Source: Streptomyces djakartensis (GTDB lineage: Bacteria > Actinomycetota > Actinomycetes > Streptomycetales > Streptomycetaceae). From it: a stretch of DNA of 64,000 bases. Position 1 is the stretch's first letter. Every line of letters starts with the position of its first letter. The notes below the pieces were generated by a model that was not told where the DNA came from, searched no databases, and saw nothing but the letters and a program-made list of their open reading frames with translations. The DNA lies in the NCBI RefSeq assembly GCF_014651075.1, contig NZ_BMWE01000004.1, positions 1-64,000 of the forward strand. Direction: 5' to 3'. Position numbers and translations under genes: made by a program. Of the stretch, positions 1-9,099 are shown piece by piece.

Positions 1-3000
1 CGCCGTGCCACCCGCCGGGTGACCGCGCCCACCGGGGCGCCCGCGGCTGCCGACGCGGAGGAGGCCACTGCCTCCGGCGCGGCCGCCGCCGCGCCCGACG
101 TGCCCGCCGAGGAGACGAAGACCCCCGAGACCGGGACCCCGGCCGCCGAGCCTGCTGGGGCGTCCGAGGCCGCTGCCGCCGAGGCGCCCGCCGAAGCCGC
201 CCCGTCCGCTGAGGCCGGTGAGCCTGCCGAGGAGGCCGCTCCGCGGCGCCGCCGCCGCGTCGTCCGCCGGGCCGCCGGTGGTTTCGCCGAGCCCGCCCGG
301 ACCTCGAAGGCCTCGCGGGGCACCGCCGGTGAGGCCGCCGGTGAGGACGAGTCGCCGGCCCGTCCGGCGCGGCCCGCCGTCGCCCTGTTCCAGGCGCCCG
401 TCTTCACCGAGCCCCAGTTCCAGACACCGGAGCGGGCCGCTGCCGCGGCCGCCGCCGAGGCGGTCGGGGCCGAGGAGCCCGAGGAGTCCGAGGAGGCGGA
501 GCGGTCCGCCTCGGCCGAGGGCCCGCGCGAGGAGCAGTCCGGCGCGTCGCGTCGCCGGCGCCGCCGCCGGGGCTCCGCCGACGAGTCCGAGACCCGGACC
601 GCCGAACCCGCCGCCGCGGACGGCACCGCCGACGAGGCGGACGAGCCCGAGGAGTCCGCCGAGGGCGACGAGCAGGACGACTCCGACGGGCCCGGCTCGC
701 GCCGCCGCCGTCGCCGGGGCGGCCGTCGCCGCCGGCGTGGTGAGTCCGCCGAGACCGACACCGACGACGAGGGCACCGAAGCGGAGACCGACCGGGCCAC
801 CGCCGCGCGGGGCGCCGAGGACACCGCAGAGCAGTCCGAGGAGGACCAGGACTCCGAGGACGCCGACCGGGACGACGAGTCGGCCGGCGGCGGTTCCAGC
901 AGCAGCAGTCGCCGTCGCCGTCGCCGCCGTCGCCGTGCCGGTGACACCGCGGGCGACTCCGAGCCCACCGACGACGATCCCGAGCGCACGGTCGTCAAGG
1001 TCCGCGAGCCCCGGCCCCAGCGGGAGAAGGGCGCGGAACCGTCCGACGAGGTGCAGTCCATCAAGGGCTCGACCCGTCTGGAGGCCAAGAAGCAGCGCCG
1101 CCGGGAAGGCCGTGAGCAGGGCCGCCGGCGCGTCCCGATCATCACCGAGGCCGAGTTCCTCGCCCGGCGCGAGGCCGTCGAGCGCGTGATGGTCGTCCGC
1201 CAGAACGGCGACCGCACGCAGATCGGCGTCCTCGAGGACAACGTGCTCGTCGAGCACTACGTCAACAAGGAGCAGTCGACCTCCTACGTCGGCAACGTCT
1301 ACCTCGGCAAGGTGCAGAACGTGCTGCCGTCGATGGAGGCCGCCTTCATCGACATCGGCAAGGGCCGCAACGCCGTCCTCTACGCCGGTGAGGTCAACTT
1401 CGAGGCGCTCGGCATGGCGGGCGGGCCGCGGCGCATCGAGTCCGCCCTGAAGTCCGGGCAGTCCGTGCTCGTCCAGGTGACGAAGGACCCCATCGGGCAC
1501 AAGGGCGCCCGCCTGACCAGCCAGGTCTCCCTGCCGGGCCGCTACCTCGTGTACGTGCCCGAGGGCTCGATGACCGGCATCAGCCGCAAACTGCCGGACA
1601 CCGAGCGGTCGCGGCTGAAGACGATCCTCAAGAAGATCGTCCCCGAGGACGCGGGCGTCATCGTGCGCACCGCCGCCGAGGGCGCGAGCGAGGACGAGCT
1701 GCGCCGGGACGTCGAGCGGCTGCAGCAGCAGTGGGAGGACATCCAGAAGAAGGCCAAGAGCGGCAACGCGCCGACTCTGCTGTACGGCGAGCCGGACATG
1801 ACCGTCCGGGTCGTGCGCGACATCTTCAACGAGGACTTCTCCAAGGTCGTCGTCAGCGGCGACGAAGCGTGGTCGACCATCCACGGGTACGTCTCGCACG
1901 TCGCGCCCGACCTCGCCGAGCGGCTGCAGAAGTGGACCTCCGAGGTCGACGTCTTCGCCACGTACCGCATCGACGAGCAGCTCGCCAAGGCCCTGGACCG
2001 CAAGGTGTGGCTGCCCAGCGGTGGGTCGCTGGTGATCGACCGGACCGAGGCGATGGTCGTCGTCGACGTCAACACCGGCAAGTTCACCGGTCAGGGCGGC
2101 AACCTCGAGGAGACCGTCACCAGGAACAACCTGGAGGCGGCCGAGGAGATCGTGCGCCAGCTGCGGCTGCGCGACCTCGGCGGCATCATCGTGATCGACT
2201 TCATCGACATGGTGCTGGAGTCCAACCGGGACCTGGTGCTGCGGCGCCTGCTGGAGTGCCTGGGCCGGGACCGTACCAAGCACCAGGTCGCCGAGGTGAC
2301 CTCGCTGGGGCTCGTGCAGATGACCCGCAAGCGGGTCGGACAGGGGCTGCTGGAGTCCTTCTCCGAGACCTGTGTCCACTGCAACGGGCGCGGTGTCATC
2401 GTGCACATGGAGCAGCCGACCTCGGCCGGAGGCGGCGGCAAGCGCAAGAAGCGCGCCCGTGCCGGTGCCGCCGAGCAGCCGCACGTGCACGAGGCCGCCG
2501 TCGACACCGCCGAGACCGCCGAGCAGGAGGCGGAGACCGAGGCGGAGGTCGTCGCCGAGGTCGCCGAGCCGGTCGCGCTGCCCGCGCCTGCCTTCGAGCC
2601 CGACGAGGAGCTGTACAGCAGCGCCGCCGAGGCGGAGGCCGCGGCCACCCGCGGTCGGTCCCGGCGCCGGGCGAGCCGGCGGGCGTCGGCTCCGGCGGGC
2701 GCTCCGCGTGGCGGCGACACCGGCGGTACGGCCGAGCCGGCCAAGGCCGGCCTGGCCGAGGCGGAGGTGCCGACGGCTCAGGGCGTGACCGCCGAGCAGG
2801 AGGCCGCCCGGCCGGTGCGGCCCGAGCCGGCCGCCGAGGCGCAGGCCGAGCCGGCCGCCGTCGAGGACCCGGTGGTCGAGGCTTCGGCCCCGGCCGCCGA
2901 GGACGCCGCGCCGAAGGGCCGCACCCGGCGGCGGGCCACCCGCAAGGTGTCCGCTCCGGCCGGTTCGCCGGCGGGAGCCGAGGCGGCCGTGGTGACGGTC

Positions 3001-3480
3001 CCGGAGACGGCGTCCGAGCCCAAGGAGTCCAAGGCCGAGGAGCCGAAGGCCGAGGAGCCGAAGTCGGAGGAGCCGAAGTCCGAGGGGACGGAGTCCGGGG
3101 CGCCGGCCGAGAGCGCCGCCCCGGCGCGACCGCGGCGTCGTGCGGTGCGCAGGACCGCCGCACCCACGGCCTCCGAGGACGCGGCCGTGGTCGTCGTCGC
3201 GGCGACCGCCGCGGACGAGGCCCTGGCCGTCGAGGCGAGTGAGGCTGCCGAGGAGCCGGCCGCGGCCAAGAAGACCGCCCGCAAGACGGCCAAGAAGGCC
3301 ACGGCGAAGAAGGCCGCCACCAAGAAGACGGCGGCCAAGAAGACGACGACGGCCAAGAAGACGGCTGCGAAGAAGACCACCGCGAAGAAGGCGACCACCA
3401 AGAAGGCGGCCGCCAAGAAGACCGCGGCGGCCGAGCAGCAGCCGGTCCCGTCCGTCTCGAGCCCGGCGGACGAGGGCTGA
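1..3480 (+). CDS. rne: Ribonuclease E/G, 5'-truncated by window edge
   Basis: Endoribonuclease of mRNA decay and rRNA processing. The frame is open from base 1, so the true start lies upstream; 1159 residues are visible. The first ~390 are a low-complexity acidic/Ala-rich region with several runs of five to nine arginines. The S1-like catalytic core begins near residue 396. Catalytic Asp689 (VVVDVNTG) and Asp733 (IVIDFIDM) and the zinc-link pair Cys791-Val-His-Cys794 have the same spacing as D303/D346/C404/C407 of E. coli RNase E. After the core comes a second disordered region ending in about 60 residues of AKK/TKK repeats like histone H1. The actinobacterial layout, with disordered arms on both sides of the core, fits the Streptomyces RNase E/G type. 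Identity is firm; the role of the arms is inference. Confidence 0.95.
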   Translation, partial: RRATRRVTAPTGAPAAADAEEATASGAAAAAPDVPAEETKTPETGTPAAEPAGASEAAAAEAPAEAAPSAEAGEPAEEAAPRRRRRVVRRAAGGFAEPARTSKASRGTAGEAAGEDESPARPARPAVALFQAPVFTEPQFQTPERAAAAAAAEAVGAEEPEESEEAERSASAEGPREEQSGASRRRRRRRGSADESETRTAEPAAADGTADEADEPEESAEGDEQDDSDGPGSRRRRRRGGRRRRRGESAETDTDDEGTEAETDRATAARGAEDTAEQSEEDQDSEDADRDDESAGGGSSSSSRRRRRRRRRAGDTAGDSEPTDDDPERTVVKVREPRPQREKGAEPSDEVQSIKGSTRLEAKKQRRREGREQGRRRVPIITEAEFLARREAVERVMVVRQNGDRTQIGVLEDNVLVEHYVNKEQSTSYVGNVYLGKVQNVLPSMEAAFIDIGKGRNAVLYAGEVNFEALGMAGGPRRIESALKSGQSVLVQVTKDPIGHKGARLTSQVSLPGRYLVYVPEGSMTGISRKLPDTERSRLKTILKKIVPEDAGVIVRTAAEGASEDELRRDVERLQQQWEDIQKKAKSGNAPTLLYGEPDMTVRVVRDIFNEDFSKVVVSGDEAWSTIHGYVSHVAPDLAERLQKWTSEVDVFATYRIDEQLAKALDRKVWLPSGGSLVIDRTEAMVVVDVNTGKFTGQGGNLEETVTRNNLEAAEEIVRQLRLRDLGGIIVIDFIDMVLESNRDLVLRRLLECLGRDRTKHQVAEVTSLGLVQMTRKRVGQGLLESFSETCVHCNGRGVIVHMEQPTSAGGGGKRKKRARAGAAEQPHVHEAAVDTAETAEQEAETEAEVVAEVAEPVALPAPAFEPDEELYSSAAEAEAAATRGRSRRRASRRASAPAGAPRGGDTGGTAEPAKAGLAEAEVPTAQGVTAEQEAARPVRPEPAAEAQAEPAAVEDPVVEASAPAAEDAAPKGRTRRRATRKVSAPAGSPAGAEAAVVTVPETASEPKESKAEEPKAEEPKSEEPKSEGTESGAPAESAAPARPRRRAVRRTAAPTASEDAAVVVVAATAADEALAVEASEAAEEPAAAKKTARKTAKKATAKKAATKKTAAKKTTTAKKTAAKKTTAKKATTKKAAAKKTAAAEQQPVPSVSSPADEG

Positions 3481-3501
3481 CCCCCTCACACCGACGGAGA
3501 G

Positions 3502-3545
3502 AAGTGATCCGCCCCCGGTCCGACGACCGGGGGCGGATCACTTTT
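3502..3545 (+). terminator. Rho-independent terminator after the RNase E gene
   Basis: A perfect 19-bp stem (3502-3520 with 3525-3543) with a 4-nt CGAC loop is followed by T residues. It starts 22 bases after the RNase E stop codon. Confidence 0.85.
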
Positions 3546-3667
3546 GGCCGGCCTTTTCCGGTCCCCGGGTATGAACAACCGGTGAATTGATGTCTGCTGA
3601 TGCGATGATGATGCGAGCCGAGATCGGCCAGAATTCTAAACAAATCAAGGCAAAACGGGATTTAAGT

Positions 3668-4735
3668 GTGAAGGCTCTAGTGCTCTCCGGGGGAGCGGGC
3701 ACCCGCCTCCGTCCGATCACCCACACGTCCGCCAAACAACTGGTACCCGTCGCCAACAAGCCCGTCCTCTTCTACGGTCTCGAGGCGATCGCCGAAGCCG
3801 GTATCAGCGAGGTCGGAATCATCGTCGGCGACACCGCGGACGAGATCCGCGAGGCGGTGGGCGACGGCTCCCGGTTCGGGATCGACGTCACCTACATCCC
3901 GCAGGAAGCACCGCTGGGCCTCGCCCACGCCGTGCTCGTCGCCCAGGAATTCCTCGGCGACGACGACTTCGTCATGTACCTCGGCGACAATTTCATCGTC
4001 GGTGGCATCACCGGCCTGGTGGAGGAGTTCCGCGCCGAACGGCCCGACGCGCAGATCCTGCTCACCAAGGTCCCCGACCCCACCGCGTTCGGCGTCGCCG
4101 AGCTCGACGGCGACGGCCGGGTGGTCGGGCTGGAGGAGAAGCCGAAGCAGCCCAAGAGCGATCTCGCCCTCGTCGGCGTCTACCTGTTCACCGCGGCCAT
4201 CCACGAGGGTGTCCGCTCCGTCGAACCCTCGTGGCGCGGCGAGCTGGAGATCACCCACGCCATCCAGTGGCTGATCGACCACGAGCGTGACGTCCGCTCC
4301 ACCGTCATCTCCGGCTACTGGAAGGACACCGGCAACGTCACCGACATGCTGGAGGTCAACCGGTCCGTCCTGGAGACCGTGCAGCCGCTGAACGCGGGCA
4401 CGGTGGACGAGGACAGCGAGATCATCGGCAGGGTGCGCATCGAGGAGGGCGCCCGCGTCAGCGGCAGCCGGATCGTCGGGCCCGCGATCGTCGGAGCCGG
4501 TTCGGTGGTCGACAACGCGTACATCGGACCCTTCACATCCGTCTCCGAGGACTGCCGGATCGAGGACAGCGAGATCGAGTACTCCATCGTGCTGCGCGGC
4601 TCGTCCGTCACCGGTGTGCGCCGGGTGGAGGCCTCGCTCATCGGGCGCGACGTCGAAGTCACCCCCGCCCCCCGTAACCCCAAGGCCCACCGGCTCGTGC
4701 TCGGTGATCACAGCAAGGTGCAGATCTCCTCATGA
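3668..4735 (+). CDS. rmlA: Glucose-1-phosphate thymidylyltransferase, long StrD/RmlA type
   Basis: Makes dTDP-glucose from dTTP and glucose-1-phosphate, the first step of dTDP-deoxysugar synthesis. The 355 residues have the N-terminal nucleotidyltransferase signature LSGGAGTRLRP and a C-terminal left-handed beta-helix (hexapeptide-like repeats from about residue 245). That makes it the long actinomycete StrD form rather than the short ~290-residue RmlA. I chose the GTG at 3668 because the family begins at KALVLSGG and GGGA lies just upstream; the ATG codons further upstream would add an unrelated AT-richer stretch. Its stop overlaps the next start by 4 bp (ATGA), so it is translationally coupled to the dehydratase. 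Long-form enzymes can have altered sugar specificity. Confidence 0.9.
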   Translation: MKALVLSGGAGTRLRPITHTSAKQLVPVANKPVLFYGLEAIAEAGISEVGIIVGDTADEIREAVGDGSRFGIDVTYIPQEAPLGLAHAVLVAQEFLGDDDFVMYLGDNFIVGGITGLVEEFRAERPDAQILLTKVPDPTAFGVAELDGDGRVVGLEEKPKQPKSDLALVGVYLFTAAIHEGVRSVEPSWRGELEITHAIQWLIDHERDVRSTVISGYWKDTGNVTDMLEVNRSVLETVQPLNAGTVDEDSEIIGRVRIEEGARVSGSRIVGPAIVGAGSVVDNAYIGPFTSVSEDCRIEDSEIEYSIVLRGSSVTGVRRVEASLIGRDVEVTPAPRNPKAHRLVLGDHSKVQISS

Positions 4736-5748
4736 CGGCCCCCTCCTCTCCCGCCGCCCGCCCCACCCGGATCCTGGTCACCGGCGGCGCCGGCTTCATC
4801 GGCTCCCACTACGTCCGTACCCTGCTCGGCCCCCAGGGGCCAGGTGACGTCACCGTCACCGTCCTGGACAAGCTGACCTACGCGGGCAACCCGGCCAACC
4901 TCGACGAGGTGCGCGCCCATCCCGCTTTCGCCTTCGTGCAGGGCGACATCTGCGACCCCGGACTGGTCGCCAAGCTGATGGCCGAGCACGACCAGGTGGT
5001 GCACTTCGCCGCCGAGTCGCACGTCGACCGGTCCATCGAAGGCGGCGCGGAGTTCGTCCGCACCAACGTGGTCGGCACCCACACACTCGTCGACGCGGCC
5101 CACCGGTCGGGCATCAAGACCTTCGTGCACATCTCCACCGACGAGGTCTACGGCTCCATCGACGAGGGCTCCTGGCCCGAGACCCACCCGCTTCAGCCCA
5201 ACTCGCCGTACTCCTCGGCGAAGGCCTCCAGCGACCTGATCGCGCTGTCCTACCACCGCACCCACGGCCTGGACGTCCGTGTCACCCGCTGCTCCAACAA
5301 CTACGGGCACCACCACTTCCCCGAGAAGGTCATCCCGCTGTTCGTGACCAACCTCCTCGACGGCAAGAAGGTCCCGCTGTACGGCGACGGCGGCAACGTC
5401 CGCGACTGGCTGCACATCGACGACCACGTCCAGGGCGTCGAACTGGTCCGCACCAAGGGCCGCCCCGGGGAGATCTACAACATCGGCGGCGGCACCGAGC
5501 TGTCCAACAAGGAGCTCACCGAGCTGCTCCTCGAGGCGTGCGGCGCCGACTGGGAGACCAGCGTCGAGTACGTCCAGGACCGCAAGGGCCACGACCGCCG
5601 CTACTCGGTCGACTGCACCAAGATCCGCCGGGAACTCGGCTACGAACCGCGCAAGGACTTCCGCGAGGGCCTCGCGGAAACCGTGCAGTGGTACCGGGAC
5701 AACCGCGCCTGGTGGGAGCCGCTGAAGGAGCGCGCGGCGCTGGACTGA
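4732..5748 (+). CDS. rmlB: dTDP-glucose 4,6-dehydratase
   Basis: Converts dTDP-glucose to dTDP-4-keto-6-deoxyglucose using tightly bound NAD+. The 338-residue extended SDR has the Rossmann motif GGAGFIGSHYVR near the N terminus, the acid/base region STDEVYGSI, the catalytic YxxxK as YSSAK, and the family signature RCSNNYGHHHFPEK. It starts inside the stop codon of the thymidylyltransferase gene. The product feeds rhamnose and other 6-deoxysugar pathways used for wall polysaccharides or glycosylated metabolites. No rmlD-type reductase is visible in the window, so the final sugar is not defined here. Confidence 0.95.
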   Translation: MTAPSSPAARPTRILVTGGAGFIGSHYVRTLLGPQGPGDVTVTVLDKLTYAGNPANLDEVRAHPAFAFVQGDICDPGLVAKLMAEHDQVVHFAAESHVDRSIEGGAEFVRTNVVGTHTLVDAAHRSGIKTFVHISTDEVYGSIDEGSWPETHPLQPNSPYSSAKASSDLIALSYHRTHGLDVRVTRCSNNYGHHHFPEKVIPLFVTNLLDGKKVPLYGDGGNVRDWLHIDDHVQGVELVRTKGRPGEIYNIGGGTELSNKELTELLLEACGADWETSVEYVQDRKGHDRRYSVDCTKIRRELGYEPRKDFREGLAETVQWYRDNRAWWEPLKERAALD

Positions 5749-6014
5749 CCCGCCCCGCCGACGCCGTTGCCGATGGCCGTACCGTGACGGCTACGCTGCC
5801 GCTGGACGCGGCTCCCGGTCGAGGTGGTGGTGGACGCCCCCGGCTCCGCCCGGGTGGTCGACCGGCACATCCCTTCGGCGGCGAGGGAGCCGGTCCCGAA
5901 GCCGCCCGCGCCGCCGCGTCTCCTGTGCCGCCGCGCGGCCGGTCGTCTCGAGCGCGCCGTGGCGGGCGAGAAGCAGAGCTGAAGAAGAGCCGAAGAAGAA
6001 CTGAGGACACTGTG

Positions 6015-6608
6015 ATGCGGCCCCTTTCCATCTCCGGCGCCTGGGTGCACGAGCCGAAGATTTTCCCCGACAGCCGGGGCAGCTTCCACGAGTGGTTCAA
6101 GGCGTCGCTCTTCACCGAGACGGTCGGCCACCCGCTGAAGCTGGCCCAGGCCAACATGTCCGTCTCCAGCCTGGGCGCCCTGCGCGGCATCCACTTCGCG
6201 GACGTGCCGCCCAGCCAGGCCAAGTACATCAAGTGCGTGCGCGGAGCGGTGCTCGACGTGGTCGTGGACATCCGGACCGGCTCGCCCACCTTCGGGCAGT
6301 GGGAGGCCGTCCGCCTGGACGACCTCGACCACCACGCGGTCTACCTCTCCGAGGGGCTCGGCCACGCCTTCATGGCACTGACCGAGGACGCCATCGTGGT
6401 CTACCTCTGCTCCGAGGGCTACGCCCCCGAGCGGGAGCACGGCATCCAGCCGCTCGACCCGGCCCTCGGCATCGACTGGCCCGCGGACATCACCCCGCTG
6501 CTCTCCGCCAAGGACGAGCAGGCGCCGACCCTGGCCGAGGCCCGGGAGCAGGGGCTGCTGCCCTCGTACGAGGCCTGCCTGGCGTACCGGGAGAGCCTCG
6601 GTTCCTGA
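6015..6608 (+). CDS. rmlC: dTDP-4-dehydrorhamnose 3,5-epimerase family protein
   Basis: Cupin-fold epimerase of dTDP-4-keto-6-deoxyglucose. The 197 residues include the RmlC pattern: the F-D-RG loop (FPDSRGSFHEWF), LRGIHFAD with the catalytic His, KYIKCVRGAVLDVVVD, and YLSEGLGHAFMAL. ATG 6015 is the start that gives the family N terminus; the adjacent GTG at 6012 is equally possible. The 266 bp separating it from the dehydratase is unusual inside such an operon and shows no convincing gene, so the epimerase may have its own promoter. StrM- and RmlC-like enzymes cannot be distinguished from sequence alone. Confidence 0.88.
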   Translation: MRPLSISGAWVHEPKIFPDSRGSFHEWFKASLFTETVGHPLKLAQANMSVSSLGALRGIHFADVPPSQAKYIKCVRGAVLDVVVDIRTGSPTFGQWEAVRLDDLDHHAVYLSEGLGHAFMALTEDAIVVYLCSEGYAPEREHGIQPLDPALGIDWPADITPLLSAKDEQAPTLAEAREQGLLPSYEACLAYRESLGS

Positions 6609-6625
6609 CCTCCGAGGGGCCCGGT

Positions 6626-6655
6626 TTGACCCCCTCGGCCACGGCCCCGTAACCT
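6626..6655 (+). promoter_or_regulatory. Candidate housekeeping promoter for rplU-rpmA
   Basis: TTGACC (6626-6631), an 18-bp spacer and TAACCT (6650-6655) resemble a vegetative actinomycete promoter. It sits just after the rmlC stop and about 150 bp before rplU, leaving a 5' leader containing several short GC-rich inverted repeats. Inference from motif match only. Confidence 0.35.
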
Positions 6656-6803
6656 TGACCGTCGGCGTGTCGTCAGACGTGCCACATCCCCGTAAACCTC
6701 ATCCTCCCGGACACGGGCTGTGACCGGGAGAGGTCGCCCGCGTGCTGTCGCGGGTGGCTGGCCTGCGGGGGTGCCGTTTCCCGAGCGAGAGAGTGAGTTC
6801 CGC

Positions 6804-7124
6804 GTGTACGCCATCGTGCGCAGCGGTGGCCGCCAGCACAAGGTTGCTGTCGGCGACATCGTTGAGGTTGACAAGATTTCCACTGCCAAGGTTGGCGACA
6901 CGGTCGAGCTCTCGACCCTGCTCGTTGTCGACGGCGACGCCGTGACCAGCGACCCGTGGGTGCTGGCCGGCATCAAGGTCCAGGCCGAGGTCGTGGACCA
7001 CCACAAGGGGCAGAAGATCGACATTCTGCGCTACAAGAACAAGACCGGTTACCGCCGTCGCCAGGGCCACCGCCAGCAGTACACGGCGATCAAGGTCACC
7101 GAGATCCCCACGGCTGCGAAGTAA
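6804..7124 (+). CDS. rplU: 50S ribosomal protein L21
   Basis: Large-subunit protein that binds 23S rRNA. The 106 residues match the family length. The sequence starts [13 protein letters not shown], a near-universal L21 N terminus, and ends with the [10 protein letters not shown] basic segment. GTG 6804 is preceded by a purine-rich GAGAGAGTGAG ribosome-binding region. It lies 14 bp upstream of rpmA, giving the conserved bacterial L21-L27-Obg order. Confidence 0.97.
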   Translation: MYAIVRSGGRQHKVAVGDIVEVDKISTAKVGDTVELSTLLVVDGDAVTSDPWVLAGIKVQAEVVDHHKGQKIDILRYKNKTGYRRRQGHRQQYTAIKVTEIPTAAK

Positions 7125-7138
7125 GGGACTGAGGAGAA

Positions 7139-7393
7139 ATGGCACACAAGAAGGGCGCATCGTCCACCCGGAACGGTCGCGACTCCAATGCCCAGCGGCT
7201 CGGCGTGAAGCGCTTCGGCGGTCAGGTCGTGAACGCTGGTGAGATCCTGGTCCGTCAGCGCGGCACCCACTTCCACCCGGGCGCGGGCGTCGGCCGTGGC
7301 GGCGACGACACGCTGTTCGCGCTGGAGGCCGGTTCGGTGCAGTTCGGCACCCACCGTGGCCGCAAGGTCGTGAACATCGTTCCGGTCGCCTGA
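7139..7393 (+). CDS. rpmA: 50S ribosomal protein L27
   Basis: An 84-residue large-subunit protein whose N terminus reaches the peptidyl-transferase centre. It begins [20 protein letters not shown], the standard mature L27 start, so there is no Firmicutes-type cleaved extension. The signature [17 protein letters not shown] follows. A GAGGAG ribosome-binding site precedes ATG 7139. It is co-transcribed with rplU and followed by a strong terminator before obg. Confidence 0.97.
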   Translation: MAHKKGASSTRNGRDSNAQRLGVKRFGGQVVNAGEILVRQRGTHFHPGAGVGRGGDDTLFALEAGSVQFGTHRGRKVVNIVPVA

Positions 7394-7408
7394 TCGGACA
7401 CTTTCGCG

Positions 7409-7450
7409 AGGCGGACCTCACTTCCCGGGCGGGAAGGCGGGTCCGCCTTT
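7409..7450 (+). terminator. Terminator between rpmA and obg
   Basis: A two-tier hairpin. The outer stem AGGCGGACC (7409-7417) pairs with 7440-7448, and the inner stem CTTCCC/GGGAAG (7421-7426 with 7431-7436) closes a GGGC loop, followed by TT. It implies partial separation of obg from the ribosomal genes. A possible obg promoter lies just after it (TTGTTG 7454-7459, 17-bp spacer, TAAATC). Confidence 0.7.
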
Positions 7451-7509
7451 CGCTTGTTGAGCAAGTGCTGAACAAATAAATCTCGTACGTACTTCTGGAG
7501 GCACCCACC

Positions 7510-8946
7510 ATGACCACCTTCGTGGACCGCGTCGAGCTGCATGTCGCCGCGGGTAACGGAGGACACGGCTGTGCCTCCGTCCACCGTGAGAAGTTCAAGC
7601 CGCTGGGCGGGCCCGACGGCGGCAACGGCGGTCGCGGCGGGGACGTGATCCTCACCGTCGACCAGTCGGTCACCACGCTCCTCGACTACCACCACTCCCC
7701 GCACCGCAAGGCCACGGGCGGCAAGCCCGGCGAGGGCGGCAACCGCTCCGGCAAGGACGGCCAGGACCTGATCCTGCCGGTGCCGGACGGCACGGTGGTG
7801 CTCGACAAGGCGGGCAACGTCCTCGCCGACCTGGTCGGGCACGGCACGTCCTTCGTCGCGGCGCAGGGCGGCCGGGGCGGGCTCGGCAACGCGGCCCTGG
7901 CCTCCGCGCGGCGCAAGGCGCCCGGGTTCGCGCTGCTCGGCGAGCCGGGAGACCTGCGGGACATCGTCCTGGAGCTGAAGACGGTCGCCGACGTGGCGCT
8001 CGTCGGGTACCCGAGCGCCGGCAAGTCGTCGCTGATCTCCGTGCTGAGCGCCGCGAAGCCGAAGATCGCCGACTACCCCTTCACCACCCTCGTGCCCAAC
8101 CTCGGCGTCGTCACGGCCGGTTCGACGGTGTACACGATCGCCGACGTGCCCGGGCTGATCCCGGGGGCCAGCCAGGGCAAGGGCCTGGGGCTGGAGTTCC
8201 TGCGGCACGTGGAACGGTGCAGCGTGCTCGTGCACGTCCTGGACACCGCCACCCTGGAGTTCGACCGTGACCCGGTCTCCGACCTCGACATCATCGAGGA
8301 GGAGCTGCGCCAGTACGGCGGCCTCGACAACCGTCCGCGCGTCGTCGTCCTGAACAAGATCGACGTACCGGACGGCAAGGACCTGGCCGAGATGGTGCGA
8401 CCCGACCTGGAGAAGCGCGGCTATCGCGTGTTCGAGGTGTCGGCCGTGGCGCACATGGGGCTCAGGGAGCTGTCGTTCGCGCTCGGTGAGCTCGTCGCGA
8501 AGGCGCGGGCGGCCAAGCCGAAGGAAGAGGCCACGCGGATCGTGATCCGGCCCAAGGCCGTGGACGACACGGGCTTCACCGTGACGCGCGAGGCCGACGG
8601 CCTGTTCCGGGTGCGTGGCGAGAAGCCCGAGCGCTGGGTGCGGCAGACCGACTTCAACAACGACGAGGCGGTCGGCTACCTGGCGGACCGGCTCAACCGG
8701 CTCGGTGTCGAGGAGGAGCTGGTCAAGGCCGGCGCCCGGGGCGGTGACGGCGTCGCCATCGGCCCCGAGGAGAACGCGGTCGTCTTCGACTGGGAGCCGT
8801 CCCTGACGGCCGGGGCCGAGATGCTCGGCCGGCGTGGCGAGGACCACCGGTTCGAGGGCACGCGGCCGGCCGCGCAGCGCCGCCGGGACCGGCAGGCCGA
8901 GCGCGACGAGGCGGAGCGCGAGTACGACGACTTCGAGCCGTTCTGA
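7510..8946 (+). CDS. obg: Obg/CgtA GTPase
   Basis: Essential ribosome-associated GTPase of 50S assembly; in Streptomyces, Obg is also linked to the onset of aerial growth. The 478 residues comprise the glycine-rich Obg fold (1 to ~157, many GGxGG turns), the G domain with G1 GYPSAGKS at about 166-173, G3 DVPGL and G4 NKID, an OCT domain (~340-420) and an acidic C-terminal tail ending DDFEPF. ATG 7510 follows TGGAGG. The tail after OCT is typical of actinobacterial Obg. Confidence 0.97.
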   Translation: MTTFVDRVELHVAAGNGGHGCASVHREKFKPLGGPDGGNGGRGGDVILTVDQSVTTLLDYHHSPHRKATGGKPGEGGNRSGKDGQDLILPVPDGTVVLDKAGNVLADLVGHGTSFVAAQGGRGGLGNAALASARRKAPGFALLGEPGDLRDIVLELKTVADVALVGYPSAGKSSLISVLSAAKPKIADYPFTTLVPNLGVVTAGSTVYTIADVPGLIPGASQGKGLGLEFLRHVERCSVLVHVLDTATLEFDRDPVSDLDIIEEELRQYGGLDNRPRVVVLNKIDVPDGKDLAEMVRPDLEKRGYRVFEVSAVAHMGLRELSFALGELVAKARAAKPKEEATRIVIRPKAVDDTGFTVTREADGLFRVRGEKPERWVRQTDFNNDEAVGYLADRLNRLGVEEELVKAGARGGDGVAIGPEENAVVFDWEPSLTAGAEMLGRRGEDHRFEGTRPAAQRRRDRQAERDEAEREYDDFEPF

Positions 8947-9099
8947 CCGGCGCCGGATCCCCGGGCCGGTTAACGGTCGGTGAAGTCGTGGGGTAAGTGA
9001 GGGCAACCAACCGGTTGCCCCGGGAGTCGTACTGGGCAACGCGGATGAGGATCTTGTTCCTCTGCGCGGTCAACTGCCTCTCGGATTCCCGGAGTCGAC

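Noticed and set aside
3587-3667. N-terminal extension of the thymidylyltransferase from ATG 3587
   Set aside because: The added segment (DAMMMRAEIGQNSKQIKAKR) is unlike the family and lies in AT-richer DNA. The enzyme fold begins right after GTG 3668.
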